The position numbers and the translations under genes are program-made. The notes under the pieces were generated by a model, which was given only the letters and a program-made list of their open reading frames with translations, ran no database searches and was not told where the DNA came from. From Sphingobacteriales bacterium (lineage in GTDB: Bacteria > Bacteroidota > Bacteroidia > Chitinophagales > UBA2359), in NCBI GenBank assembly GCA_016711295.1, contig JADJTE010000011.1:62001-126000 (forward strand): 64,000 nt of DNA. The letters are read 5' to 3'. This document shows, piece after piece, positions 10,192 to 19,888 of the stretch (its first letter is position 1; each line of letters opens with the position of its first letter).

Positions 10192-13100
10192 TTATCGAAT
10201 AATCACTAATTTTTCGCTCTTATAGGCACTTTGCCCGTTAGTGGGATTACTTATCGTTACGCGATAGACATACATACCGCGCCCGACGGGGCTGCCAAGT
10301 CCGTTCAGCCCGTCCCAAGTTATGTCGGTACTCCTAAAACCTGTCGGTACGATTTGCTGCCTGATAGTTTTGACCAATTGACCCGATAAACTCACTATTT
10401 CGATGGCGACATCTAAGGTCTCGTTGGGGCTATTGTGCTCTAAGGCAAAGGCGGTATAGTCGGTCATGGGATTGGGGAAGTTCAGTACTTCGTAGAGTGC
10501 TAATTGGGCATTCTGTGCTACGACAAACTCGGTAAAGCCTTTGCCCGAATTGTTGTGTACGTCCCAAGCCTTTACTTCTATGCGATGCCAACCTTCGGAT
10601 AGCTGATAGAGTGGATAGCGGGCTATGCCTGTTTGGTAGCTATTGGGGTCGGCTTCGTAATATTCGTTTAGTAGGTAAGTCTGTTGTGCATTGTCGTCCA
10701 AGATAGCGGTTAGGTCGTGCCCTACCGCGCTGCCTGTGGTGCTGATGCCATTATCGTCATAAAGGCGCACGTGCAAGATGGGGTTTTCGTTGGTTTTGCT
10801 GCCCGACTTGAATAGTTCGTCGTTTATAAATACGGATACTTGGGGCGGTTCGTTGTCGGGTATGACATTATCGGCGATTCCGCCTACGATGACAGATTCG
10901 GTGTAGCCCGAAGCATCTATATTTCCGTTCTCGGCATATACGCTCACGCGCCCGCTGCCGTAATTGAGCATCAAATCGCGAGGGGCAATAAATGTAATCG
11001 AAAATTTACCGTCCGTTACCGTTGCCTTGCCCCTAAACAGTAAACCCTTGCGCTGTTTAAAATCGAAAGGCGGCGAGTTAGCGGGGTCGTTGCGCAGGGT
11101 AGCAGTAGTAATTATTTTGTCATAGATAGTGACGGTAGCAGTGCCATCAAAATCGGCGATGAGTTGGTCGTTTTGGTCTTGTACCTCCCCCTGCAAGGTC
11201 ACGGTGCTGAGGGCTTTTATTGTATCGGCATGGGCAAAGTCTTGTCCGTTGAGCGTAGTAAGAACGGCGTTTTGAGTAGGCAAAGGCAGGCGCAAGGCGG
11301 GGTCGCCAAGCAAGTTGAATTTGTGCATATTTTCGTTGGGCTGCGCAAAAGTACTCGTCACATCGTTTTTTGCCAAACGAAATACCTCGCCTATCGTATG
11401 GGGCTTGCCATCGACAAAATCGAACAGATGGTTCAGGGCATTTTGGTTCAGTGTGGCATTAGCTCCCGAATAGACCAAGCGCGAAGTAGTGAGGGCGGCG
11501 ATAGCCCCGCTTTTGGGTTGTTTCACGATTAGCTCGCCGATGGAAGTTAGGTCGGGGTTATCGTATCTCCCAAAGCTACAAGTAGCCGTAATAAACAAAG
11601 GCATTTTATCGACATTTCGCCATTTTTTTGTTTGTGCAACGTCTAAAATATTCTTGTGTGCCCAGCCTTCTTCGCCGCCATGCCCTTCATAATTGAGCAA
11701 TAGGGTGCCCTTGAACACAGCGCGGTCTATGGCTTTATTTACGTCGGGGTAGCGGCTTCCGCCAGCGGTAGTTTCTTGTTTATAGGCATCAATAAATATT
11801 TTTTCTACGTTCATGTGCTTTTGGGTGTCCATCACCCATTGGGCGTGGTTGTCGGCACTATTAATATGCGTATTAGAATCTTCGTCGTCGCCGATAAAGA
11901 CGGTTTGGTTGCGCCAATCGCCCATTGTTTGCGGGCTATAATAATGTATTACTTTGTCTGCCATGTCTTGGGCTTCTTCGGCAGTGAGGGCGGGCATTCT
12001 GCCTATGGCGATATCCAATTTTTGCATACCGTTGAGCATTTTTGCTTCTGTGCCTTCGGTGTCGTCTAGGTAGCCGAAATAATCGTCGCTGGTATATGTA
12101 TTTTGTACTTGTAGCGATTTGGAACTTTCGTAAGAGGGCACAAAATTTTGGTTTTCGTCGGCATCAAACAAAATATTTTTGTAGTCATACGATGCGTCGC
12201 CCAGCAGCAGCAAGTATTGTGGTCGGTCGTTGGGGTTCTCGGCGCGGTCGTAATACATTTTCATCAAATCGCGAATAGCCGTAATATCGGGCGCACCCGA
12301 AGCAAATTCGTTGTACACTTGCTCGGTTGTAGCTACTACTACGCGCAAATTGTCGGCATTGCGGTGAAACTCGGCGATTTGCTCGGCAGGAGCCAAAAAA
12401 TCGGGGTGTGTTATGATGACCATATCCGTTGTGCCCGTGCCGTGCAGGTCTTGGGCTTCTATTTTGCCTATGGCTTCGGGTTGTAGCCAATTGGAGCCAT
12501 CAAATACGATATACTCGCGCAATTGTTCGGCGGTGGCGGCAAATTGTTGGTTGGCAATCGCAACGCGCTGTATATTGCTTATATCGCTTACATGCCATAT
12601 TTCGGCATTGCTGCCCAAGGCGGCAAATCGGAACAAAGCGGTTTTGCCCGCACCCACAGAGCGCGTATCGCGAAATGAAAATTGTCCCGTGCTATGGCGC
12701 AATTGTCGGGTAGCATTCAGTTGTAGGTAGTCGAGCCAACCCGTCGCATTGGCATCGTTGCCTTTATTAAAGCGCAGCCGTACATCTATATTGGGGCTAC
12801 TGACCATACTGCTCCCTCCCGCAAAGGTCGAATCGGCATAGGGTCCTTCCGAATCGCCCGATACATTGCCGATACTTGGCGTATTAAATGCGGCTTCGTT
12901 ATTGACCGATACCGTATATGACATATTGGTGCCGGCTACTACGCTGCGTGCCACAAAATTGCCGCGTATTTTGACCGGTTTCTGCGTATCAATATTCGGA
13001 AAACTGAACGAAAAGGTTTGTTCGGGTGTATAGCCAAACTCTTCGCCCACAAACATACGCCCGCTATGGGTATAATTGTTTTTTTCTAATTCGTGGAATA

Positions 13101-14058
13101 AATAATCGTCAAACGTGTCGACCGTATCGGTAGGCGCGGCTGAGTTTGGTGCCATATCGCTAACGCGCTTGCCCGCCCCCAAATCGAAATTGAGGAAATA
13201 GTAATTATAATCGGTATAAATATTGAGGCGGTGTTCGAAACGTTGGTATGTGCTGTTATAAGTCCATGCGTGTGGGCTTTGGGCATAGAACAAAGCATAA
13301 TCATCATTATCGAAAGTGCCATTGCCGTTGTTATCGACCACTTTGATGGGATTTTCGACCAAATCGTCGTATTTGTCGGCACCCGCCAATTCGGGCAACA
13401 TACCGCCGCCGTTGCCATATACGCGCAATCGGTTGATATTGACTGTTTCGCTGATGCCCAAGGCAGTTAGTAGGTTTCGGTCGATGCGGTAAATACCCGT
13501 CTGCTCGACGCGCATTTTATAGAACGTACCATTGCCTAATACCGAATGTTCGGCGTAGCTGCGCCCTTTCTCGGCGCCGTTGGCTTGGTCGTTGTCGGGG
13601 AGTAGGCGCAATTCGAGGTCGGCGCGGAGCAATTTTTCGTAGCCGCCCGTTATTTCGTTCTTCCTGATGGGTAGCAGGGTAATATCGGCGTAAAATTTGC
13701 CCGCATCGGCACAAACGTATGCTTGTGGGGCAATAAAAGTGCTTACGATGTCGTTTTGTAGGGCAATATTGCTCAAATCGAGGGGCAAATAGGTAGCGTT
13801 TCGCAATTTTGCCGTAACTTTACCGCCCGCAGGCAATAATACCCTTTGTCCGAAATAAGGCAAAGGGCTTTGGTCAAAATCGTAATAAGCACCCGCAAAA
13901 CCAACCGTCGCAATACGGCGCGTATCTGTCTGTGCTTGTTGGATAATGCCTTCCGTCCAGCGCAGTTCGACGGGCTGAACGAGGGTAATTTGGGCATATA
14001 GCGGGCAGGCGTTCAGTAGGTAGCCAAACAATAATAACCCTAAAATGGTTCGTAACAT
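10192..14058 (-). CDS. porU: Type IX secretion system C-terminal signal peptidase PorU
   Basis: PorU is the outer-surface gingipain-like (C25) sortase that removes the type IX sorting domain from exported proteins and attaches them to the surface. The 1288-residue product has a signal peptide and a propeptide-like beta region. The C25 catalytic domain carries the His in NYEGHGGEEGW (about residue 792) and the Cys in FITATCSFGRYD (about residue 826). It ends with its own sorting-type domain: NFPNPMTDYTAF, then YVYRVTISNP and KSEKLVIIR. The frame is intact over nearly 3.9 kb, in contrast to its neighbours. porU beside gldJ is a conserved arrangement in the phylum; here a porP/sprF gene lies between them on the opposite strand. 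Confidence 0.93.
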   Translation of the reverse strand: MLRTILGLLLFGYLLNACPLYAQITLVQPVELRWTEGIIQQAQTDTRRIATVGFAGAYYDFDQSPLPYFGQRVLLPAGGKVTAKLRNATYLPLDLSNIALQNDIVSTFIAPQAYVCADAGKFYADITLLPIRKNEITGGYEKLLRADLELRLLPDNDQANGAEKGRSYAEHSVLGNGTFYKMRVEQTGIYRIDRNLLTALGISETVNINRLRVYGNGGGMLPELAGADKYDDLVENPIKVVDNNGNGTFDNDDYALFYAQSPHAWTYNSTYQRFEHRLNIYTDYNYYFLNFDLGAGKRVSDMAPNSAAPTDTVDTFDDYLFHELEKNNYTHSGRMFVGEEFGYTPEQTFSFSFPNIDTQKPVKIRGNFVARSVVAGTNMSYTVSVNNEAAFNTPSIGNVSGDSEGPYADSTFAGGSSMVSSPNIDVRLRFNKGNDANATGWLDYLQLNATRQLRHSTGQFSFRDTRSVGAGKTALFRFAALGSNAEIWHVSDISNIQRVAIANQQFAATAEQLREYIVFDGSNWLQPEAIGKIEAQDLHGTGTTDMVIITHPDFLAPAEQIAEFHRNADNLRVVVATTEQVYNEFASGAPDITAIRDLMKMYYDRAENPNDRPQYLLLLGDASYDYKNILFDADENQNFVPSYESSKSLQVQNTYTSDDYFGYLDDTEGTEAKMLNGMQKLDIAIGRMPALTAEEAQDMADKVIHYYSPQTMGDWRNQTVFIGDDEDSNTHINSADNHAQWVMDTQKHMNVEKIFIDAYKQETTAGGSRYPDVNKAIDRAVFKGTLLLNYEGHGGEEGWAHKNILDVAQTKKWRNVDKMPLFITATCSFGRYDNPDLTSIGELIVKQPKSGAIAALTTSRLVYSGANATLNQNALNHLFDFVDGKPHTIGEVFRLAKNDVTSTFAQPNENMHKFNLLGDPALRLPLPTQNAVLTTLNGQDFAHADTIKALSTVTLQGEVQDQNDQLIADFDGTATVTIYDKIITTATLRNDPANSPPFDFKQRKGLLFRGKATVTDGKFSITFIAPRDLMLNYGSGRVSVYAENGNIDASGYTESVIVGGIADNVIPDNEPPQVSVFINDELFKSGSKTNENPILHVRLYDDNGISTTGSAVGHDLTAILDDNAQQTYLLNEYYEADPNSYQTGIARYPLYQLSEGWHRIEVKAWDVHNNSGKGFTEFVVAQNAQLALYEVLNFPNPMTDYTAFALEHNSPNETLDVAIEIVSLSGQLVKTIRQQIVPTGFRSTDITWDGLNGLGSPVGRGMYVYRVTISNPTNGQSAYKSEKLVIIR

Positions 14059-14195
14059 AGCATGTAAAGGTGATTTAGCATTAACCGCAGGTAGAACGGC
14101 TTTTTTTATACCACAAAATAACGTAAAAATATGGAAATAAGTTGCTAAACGCGCATAAAAGTTAAACCAAACACAGATTGAGCATAAGAACGTTT

Positions 14196-14317
14196 GTAAC
14201 TATTTAGGGTATAGGGTTTTGGGTATGGGGTAATGAGCGATACTTATGTAATAATGCCTGACATCGCTGCATATTCGATTAGAAATGGCTATTCCCCCTA
14301 CAAGGCTAAATAGTTAC
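14196..14317. repeat. Family A repeat, copy 2
   Basis: A 122-bp element with perfect 12-bp inverted termini GTAACTATTTAG/CTAAATAGTTAC. It lies in the 396-bp divergent gap between porU and the porP gene, where promoters for both must also sit. No other feature was recognised in this gap. Confidence 0.9.
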
Positions 14318-14454
14318 GAACGTTTATCTACCAAAGTCAGCCTTTGAAATGCCACCTATCATTAACGCACCTAATAGTGCCCCGTCTATTCCTATCTTCC
14401 ATCTAACGCCGCCTATGCCTCGACAACTACGCTAATTAGCCATTATTTTTATTA

Positions 14455-15456
14455 ATGCCAACAAAACACTATATATTGCTATTCGTACTGCTGCTTGTCA
14501 ATGCTAATGCTTGGGCACAAGACGCAGAATTTAGCCAATTTTATGCCGCCCCCGCCTACCTCAACCCCGCTATGATAGGATTTACGTCCGAAGCTCGCGT
14601 GGGACTGAACTACCGCCACCAATACCCAGGCTTCGGCGATGCCTACCTTACCTTAGCTGCCTCCTACGACCAACACTTCGGACAATACAACAGCAGTATC
14701 GGCGCGTCAATAGTTGCCGACCGAAGCGGCGGCGGCATTTATAATACTTACGGAATCAATTTATTGTATGCCTATCAATTGCCCTTGTCGCAAAGCCTCC
14801 AACTAAAAGCAGGCGCACAAGTAGGATATATAGGCAAATCGCTCAATTGGGATAAGGTAGTGCTATATGATATGATAGACCCCGTGACGGGCAACCCCAT
14901 CGTGCCAACGGGCGAGCCAATGCCCGAAAACCTATCCGTACATCGATTCGATATTGGCTTGGGTGCTTTGGTATATAGCGAAACGTTTTATGCAGGCGCG
15001 TCGTTCAAGCATATCACCAACCCCGACGTATCTTTCACCGACTCGACCGACCCCGATAACCACATAGGCGTGCGAAGCATGTTTCATATAGGCAACGTAT
15101 TTTATTTGGATACAGACAAAACATTTGGGTCAAGTTTTTATATCAGCCCCAATTTGATGTTTATTGCACAAGGCAAATTCAAGCAAATCAATGCTGGTAG
15201 CTATATCGGCAAAGGCGTTTTGTTTGGCGGCTTGTGGCTACGGCATACCCTCAGCAATACTGATGCCCTGATAACGATGATTGGTATAAAGAGCGGTATT
15301 GTCAAAGTAGGGTATAGCTACGATTTTAATATAGGCGGAATCAATACAAGCGCGGGCAGCCACGAATTGTCGCTGCTACTCGATTTTGGCGATAACCCAC
15401 GCACCGAAAAGCGCGAACGCAGCCGAAAAGCCGCCGAATGTCCAGAGATTTTCTAA
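14455..15456 (+). CDS. PorP/SprF family outer-membrane protein
   Basis: A signal peptide (cleavage after NANAWA) precedes the family signature QDAEFSQFYAAPAYLNPAMIG, followed by alternating beta-strand segments and a C-terminal barrel. The 333-residue length is normal. PorP/SprF proteins are outer-membrane components of the type IX secretion and gliding machinery, and genomes often carry several paralogues, some dedicated to one adhesin. The position between porU and gldJ supports a core type IX role here rather than a dedicated SprF role. The last 20 residues are charged and may be an extension outside the barrel. Confidence 0.9.
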   Translation: MPTKHYILLFVLLLVNANAWAQDAEFSQFYAAPAYLNPAMIGFTSEARVGLNYRHQYPGFGDAYLTLAASYDQHFGQYNSSIGASIVADRSGGGIYNTYGINLLYAYQLPLSQSLQLKAGAQVGYIGKSLNWDKVVLYDMIDPVTGNPIVPTGEPMPENLSVHRFDIGLGALVYSETFYAGASFKHITNPDVSFTDSTDPDNHIGVRSMFHIGNVFYLDTDKTFGSSFYISPNLMFIAQGKFKQINAGSYIGKGVLFGGLWLRHTLSNTDALITMIGIKSGIVKVGYSYDFNIGGINTSAGSHELSLLLDFGDNPRTEKRERSRKAAECPEIF

Positions 15457-15829
15457 ACATTACCTGCCACAGCGATTATATTATTATGGGTAGAATATGG
15501 CATAGTTAAAATTTTGGTCCATAAATATGAGGCGTATGACCACACTAAAAATAATTAAAAATCCCGCATAAAAGCGTTTTTTCATAAAATCATCACAGAA
15601 AAGTCATATTTTGTATCACATATCGCCCATCAAAAAAAAAAATAACGCCCTAACGCAATAAAAATTGAACTTTAAGCATTTATTTTGTGCGCATTTTCGA
15701 TATAACAGCTAAAAGCGCGATTGCTCGGCTTAAAAATTCCGCGTAGGCGTTTGCTTATTGCCCCAAACTTATCCCCTGCTCCCCACCATCTATTACAACC
15801 ACAAACCATCTCAAAACCATCTCAATCAG
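15457..15829. other. Intergenic region before gldJ
   Basis: This 373-bp AT-rich region contains an 11-base A run near 15635 and no recognisable gene. I could not pick a convincing -7/-33 pair. It presumably carries the gldJ promoter. Confidence 0.4.
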
Positions 15830-17309
15830 ATGAAAAACCCAATAAACATGCCGTTCTGGCTATCCGCAGCAATGATGCTGGTGCTGACCATTAGTGCGTG
15901 CAGCAAAAAAACAGAGTCGTCGTCTGCAACAGGCTGGAACTACAACGACCCCAAATGGGGAGGCTACGAAGTAGCCAAAAAACCCGAACAAAAGACAGGA
16001 CCCGGTTTGGTATTGGTACCTGGTGGTACCTTTACTATGGGCAACGTCGAAGATGACGTGATGTATGAATACAACAATATTCCACGTCGCGTAACCGTAT
16101 CATCGTTCTATATGGACGAAACCGAAGTAACCAACTTGCACTACCGCGAATACTTATTCTGGTTAGAGCGCATTTTTGGCGAATCGTACCCCGAAGTATT
16201 GAAAAAAGCTACCCCCGACACCTTAGTATGGGCAGAAGAGTTGGCTTATAACGACCCTTTCCTGCGCTACTACTTGCGCCACCCAGGTTATAACGACTAT
16301 CCCGTAGTAGGCGTTAGCTGGAATCCAAGCCAATGAGTATTGCAAATGGCGTTCAGACCGCGTCAATGAATCGTTGATGGTAAATGACGGCATCATCGAG
16401 CTTGACCCCAACCAATATGGAGCCGAGCACTTTACGACCGAAACCTATTTGCTCGGACAATACCAAGGGATTGAGAAAAAAGGTATTCCCAAATTAGCCT
16501 CGCAAGAAGGTGCAGAAACCCGCCGCGTGCGCTTCGAAGACGGTATTTTATTGCCCGACTACCGCCTACCCACCGAAGCCGAATGGGAATATGCAGCACT
16601 CGCTATTATTGCCGAAGATAAAAGCGAAGAACGATTCAGCGACCGCAAAGTATATCCCTGGAAAGGGCAGGGCGTGCGCTACGAAAAACACGGCAAATGG
16701 CACGGCGACATGATGGCTAACTTCAAACGCGGCGCAGGTGACTACGCAGGTTTAGGAGGCAACCAAAATGACCACGGCGAAATTACCGCTCCCGTCAAAA
16801 CATACTACCCCAACGATTTCGGCTTGTATAATATGGCCGGCAACGTCAGCGAATGGGTATTAGACGTGTTCCGCCCCATGAGCACCCTTGATGTACAAGA
16901 CTTTAATCCCTTCCGTGGCAACGTATTCCAAACCCAAGAAAAAGACGAAGAAGGGCGCGTAGCTCCCAAAGACAGCCTAGGACGCATCAAATATCGCGAG
17001 TTGAACGCCGACGAAATCGGCGACCGCACCAACTTCCGCAAAGCCAACGTTATCAACTACCGAGACGGCGACGAACAATCGATGGTGTCTTATGGCACCA
17101 ACAAAACAACCTTGATTAGCGACAAATCGCGCGTTATCAAAGGTGGTTCGTGGCGCGATACCGCTTATTGGCTCTCGCCCGGCACACGCCGCTTCATGGA
17201 CGAAGATAAAGCTGCTAATTGGGTAGGTTTCCGTTGTGCTATGATTCGCATCGGCTCATCGGACGGTAAAGAAATAAAAGGCGGTAAAACCAAAAAAGCC
17301 CGCTTGTAA
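15830..17309 (+). CDS. gldJ: Gliding-motility/type IX lipoprotein GldJ, one frameshift
   Basis: GldJ is a periplasmic lipoprotein required for gliding and type IX secretion. The start ATG 15830 gives a lipoprotein signal (LVLTISAC, lipobox Cys). It is followed by TGWNYNDPKWGGYEV, characteristic of GldJ, and a formylglycine-generating-enzyme-like (SUMF1) domain: LVPGGTFTMGN, YRLPTEAEWEYAA, NMAGNVSEWVLD and VIKGGSWRDTAYWLSPGTRRF. One extra C at 16325-16326 breaks the frame; removing it gives continuous VSWNQANEYCKWRSDRVNESLMVND. The reconstructed protein is about 490 residues. GldK shares the domain, but its N-terminal region differs, so GldJ is the better name. Proximity to porU agrees. Confidence 0.9.
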
Positions 17310-17340
17310 TAGACATTCTGCCGTCGTTTAAGACAAACCC

Positions 17341-17387
17341 TGCCGCCGCTAACGCATCAAAACGTTGGCGGCGGCTTCTTTTTTTTA
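17341..17387 (+). terminator. Rho-independent terminator after gldJ
   Basis: A GC-rich stem (TGCCGCCGCTAACG pairing with CGTTGGCGGCGGC) around an 8-base loop is followed by CTTCTTTTTTTT. It begins 32 bases after the gldJ stop. Confidence 0.85.
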
Positions 17388-17394
17388 GTCATAG

Positions 17395-17693
17395 TGGTCC
17401 GATTTTCTAATTTTAGACACTACGCTTTATTCGTCGAACGCCGAGAAATGAATGTGCGGCGGGCGAAATAATTAGAAAAACGCGCTCATGAAATCATCAA
17501 TTATGAACACCGAAAGCAACAAGGAAAAGCTATCGGCAGCGGACAAGGCAAAAAACTGAACGATACTATTGTAGCGCATCGACAGAAAAAGAAAGGCACG
17601 GCATGGTCTATCACTGGCTCAAAGGCACTTGCTGTGATTAAAACGAACGAGCTACAAAAAAACAGAGAAAATAACCAAAAATGTGCTGCATAG
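17395..17693 (+). pseudogene. Transposase C-terminal remnant with a terminal-repeat-like left edge
   Basis: From 17471 to the stop at 17693 a frame encodes about 74 residues, including HRKQQGKAIGSGQ, VAHRQKKKGTAWS and ITGSKALAVIKTNELQ. The GKxIGSG...R.K..GxxWS..G..AL pattern resembles the C-terminal end of transposases such as the UPF0236/ISKra4-like groups; the family is uncertain. No N-terminal catalytic part is present and a stop lies just upstream at 17468. At 17395 the sequence TGGTCCGATTTTCTAATTTTAG closely resembles the ends of the 322-bp family D elements, suggesting the remnant may descend from the element that mobilised them. No right end was recognised. Confidence 0.5.
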
Positions 17694-17778
17694 ACAGCAC
17701 CTAAATTCGTACAGTAAGACAAAAGGCACGACAAGTTTATTGCCGCGCCTTTTGTTGGTCATAATAGCCACTCAATAG

Positions 17779-18690
17779 TTATTTGCCGCCTCCGAAAAAA
17801 GGCATTTGGCTCATATCTTCTATGATATAGCCCTCGGTACTGAATTTTGATTTGTCTACGCTACCTATTTGTAGATTGCTAATGCGCATAGTCATTGTTT
17901 CTTGTTTTTTGGGGTCTTTCGAGCGCATAACCATTTCGAGTACCATTCCTTTTGAGGCATTATATGCTCCCAAATCTGCATTTTTTTTATTGATGCTAAA
18001 AATACCCGTCAGATTTTCGGGGTCGATATCAATGTCTTCGGCTATCCACATTTCACTGTTCTGTTTTTCGTCTGTAAAGGTATATTTGACGCAAGTATGC
18101 CCTTCTATGGTCTTAGTTTCGTTAGTTCTGATGGGTTTATTGTTGCCTGTATCTGTTTTAGAGTTGGTATTTTTGGTTTTGATAGTTGCTTTGGGCATTT
18201 TTATTTTGATGCCTGTTTTTTCTCCTTTGTCGTTGGTCAGAGTGGTGGTAGTTCGGTCGCGGCGGTCAAAGATAAGGTATATTTTTTCGTCATTAGTAAA
18301 CATTTCTGTTGCCGTTTGGTAGGCATCTATATAATGGTTCATGACGACGGGCTGTTCTTTTTGTACGCCTTTTTCGGTTTCGGTCATAGTAGTCGTATAG
18401 CTGCCGATAAATTTGCTGGGGGCTACGTTGGTAGCTCCGTCGCGGTCTTCTTCTATTGTCACCTCCGCCTCATCGGTTTCGATGGTCATTTTTTCCTTTT
18501 CGGTCTTGGCTTTTGTACTATTTTTTGGGTCTAATGCTTTGTCGATAGATTCTTCGACTTTTTTCTCGACAGCTTGCTCGGCTTTGCGTTGGGCGGCGCG
18601 TTCGGCAGCTTTGCCCAATAAGTTGCCAAATTGTGCCGATGCAGGCAGGGTGGCTAACAAAGCAAAAATAGCTAATAATAAGGGTTTCAT
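17779..18690 (-). CDS. Exported DUF4412-type protein
   Basis: A signal peptide (MKPLLLAIFALLATLPASA) precedes FGNLLGKAAERAAQRKAEQAVEKKV, an amphipathic helix typical of DUF4412 proteins. A beta-rich domain follows, with GHTCVKYTFTDEKQNSEMWIAEDIDI and a C-terminal phenylalanine/glycine tail (MPFFGGGK). It is 303 residues long and probably periplasmic. Function is unknown. A good promoter lies about 75 bases upstream, so it is likely transcribed alone. Confidence 0.75.
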   Translation of the reverse strand: MKPLLLAIFALLATLPASAQFGNLLGKAAERAAQRKAEQAVEKKVEESIDKALDPKNSTKAKTEKEKMTIETDEAEVTIEEDRDGATNVAPSKFIGSYTTTMTETEKGVQKEQPVVMNHYIDAYQTATEMFTNDEKIYLIFDRRDRTTTTLTNDKGEKTGIKIKMPKATIKTKNTNSKTDTGNNKPIRTNETKTIEGHTCVKYTFTDEKQNSEMWIAEDIDIDPENLTGIFSINKKNADLGAYNASKGMVLEMVMRSKDPKKQETMTMRISNLQIGSVDKSKFSTEGYIIEDMSQMPFFGGGK

Positions 18691-18762
18691 GGTAGTAAAA
18701 ATTTAGGAAAATTAATTTTGCGGCACACATCGCTTTTGTGGAAGCAATAGCATCTCCGATGG

Positions 18763-18794
18763 CAAAAATACAACATTTTGAGTAAAAACGCAAA
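18763..18794 (-). promoter_or_regulatory. Bacteroidota promoter for the DUF4412 gene
   Basis: On the minus strand TTTG (18791-18794) is followed by a 20-base spacer and TATTTTTG (18763-18770), an exact TAnnTTTG match. The gene starts at 18690. Confidence 0.7.
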
Positions 18795-19262
18795 ATTGCC
18801 AAATTTTGTTTTTATTCCTTGCTTATTTCATGCCCTTGCGGTATGGCGACATGCGACTATTCTGTTTTTGTAGCTCCGTAGCGATGATATGGAGCGGTTT
18901 TTTGAAAAAAAATGTTCCTCTGGGAACTTTAGACGATAAGAATACGTTTATAGCTCTGTAAGCACCTAATTAGAACACGAGAAGCAGCTAACAGCAAATA
19001 GCACGGCTATTATTTCGACCCTATGGTGATGCAGCAACGACCTCCTACTTTTTTCTGATACCCACTACGCGCAACTCAAAGCACACCGCACTCAACTCAC
19101 AGACATTATCTAAACTTTTTTTCATCAGCCCAAAAATTTCCGTCATGGGAACGTCATTTGATTATATCCTCCAATCAAGTCTCAACTTCATCTATAAAGA
19201 TGGTGCTTGTTTGTTCGTCTGCGCACAAACACGTCTATCCGGATTGATGTCGACCAACTTTG
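18795..19262. other. Gene-poor region
   Basis: No convincing coding region. The segment holds short inverted sequences such as CTCCGTAGCGATGATATGGAG near 18870. Short open frames here are not supported by composition or homology. Confidence 0.4.
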
Positions 19263-19360
19263 ATGGGTATAAAAATACGTTTCACCGTGACCGATACAAG
19301 CAAAGTCAGCTATTATTGCCAAGGAATTACTGTTGGTGGCAAACATAAACACTATAAAAT
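19263..19360 (+). pseudogene. Possible N-terminal remnant of a tyrosine recombinase (weak)
   Basis: The frame starting at ATG 19263 begins with IKIRFTVTDTSKVSYYCQG and continues ITVGGKHKH. The strand-strand pattern 'rvtv.dtsk..y.c.itv.GkR' resembles the arm-binding domain that opens Bacteroidota tyrosine recombinases. The frame then runs straight through a terminator hairpin, so at most a fragment exists. It lies 110 bases upstream of tRNA-Trp; tRNA genes are common integration sites. Low confidence. Confidence 0.22.
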
Positions 19361-19415
19361 AATGTTCGTTTGCCTATCTCAAAATAACCAACGACAAAAC
19401 CCAGCGCACAATAAG

Positions 19416-19456
19416 CCCGCTTTGTTTGGACATGTTCCCGACAAAGCGGGTTTTTT
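19416..19456 (+). terminator. Strong Rho-independent terminator before tRNA-Trp
   Basis: A 10-bp stem CCCGCTTTGT/ACAAAGCGGG (19416-19425 and 19441-19450) is followed by TTTTTT. What it terminates is unclear, since no solid gene precedes it. Confidence 0.8.
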
Positions 19457-19469
19457 GCATGATTTAGAA

Positions 19470-19540
19470 ACGAGCATAGTTTAAGGGTAGAACTTCGGTC
19501 TCCAAAACCGACGGTGGGTGTTCGAATCACTCTGCTCGTG
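19470..19540 (+). tRNA. tRNA-Trp (anticodon CCA)
   Basis: The 71-nt cloverleaf has a perfect 7-bp acceptor stem (ACGAGCA/TGCTCGT) and U8, with a D arm starting GTTT. The anticodon stem is TCGGT/ACCGA around the loop CTCCAAA, giving anticodon CCA. The T arm is GGGTG-TTCGAAT-CACTC, and the discriminator is G, usual for tryptophan. CCA is not encoded. Confidence 0.88.
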
Positions 19541-19720
19541 CCTCATGCAAATATGCCGCCTTAGTCAGCACTGATTTTTTTGCTTCCTTTTTTGCTTTTT
19601 GCTACCTGTTTCGATGCTTTTAAGCGACTGCTATGTTTTTTTCATTCAACCCAACTACGCCTTTTCCCTTGCTTCCTCATCGCACTATTTTTTATCATTA
19701 AACTCCTCTCCCAAGCCATG

Positions 19721-19888
19721 CTACCTCACAACCCAACCCCCACCACCCTCGAAGCTACGGCACGGTCTGCCCACCGCCCCGCTGAACGTTTGCAATGCGC
19801 TGTCGGACAGCCCAACCGTTATGCCATACATAGAGCGCAGCCCGCGCCCAGTGCCTTGCCAGAAGGTAGCAAAAGTATTTTTGGTCAT
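19721..19888 (-). CDS. Small hypothetical ORF, 55 residues
   Basis: A minus-strand frame from ATG 19888 to TAG 19721 encodes a 55-residue product starting MTKNTFATFWQGTGRGLRS. It contains YGITVGLSDSALQTFSG and is glycine-rich at the end. The sequence looks protein-like in composition, yet the opposite strand is also open. I do not recognise the family with confidence. It may be a real small gene or a chance frame in the spacer between tRNA-Trp and tRNA-Lys. Confidence 0.3.
   Translation of the reverse strand: MTKNTFATFWQGTGRGLRSMYGITVGLSDSALQTFSGAVGRPCRSFEGGGGWVVR

Noticed and set aside
13086..13997. Alternative minus-strand frames inside porU
   Set aside because: They overlap the intact porU frame, whose catalytic motifs and sorting domain are clear.
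17501..17734. Minus-strand 77-residue frame (cysteine- and phenylalanine-rich)
   Set aside because: It is the antisense of the transposase remnant, and the plus-strand frame has recognisable transposase-like patterns.
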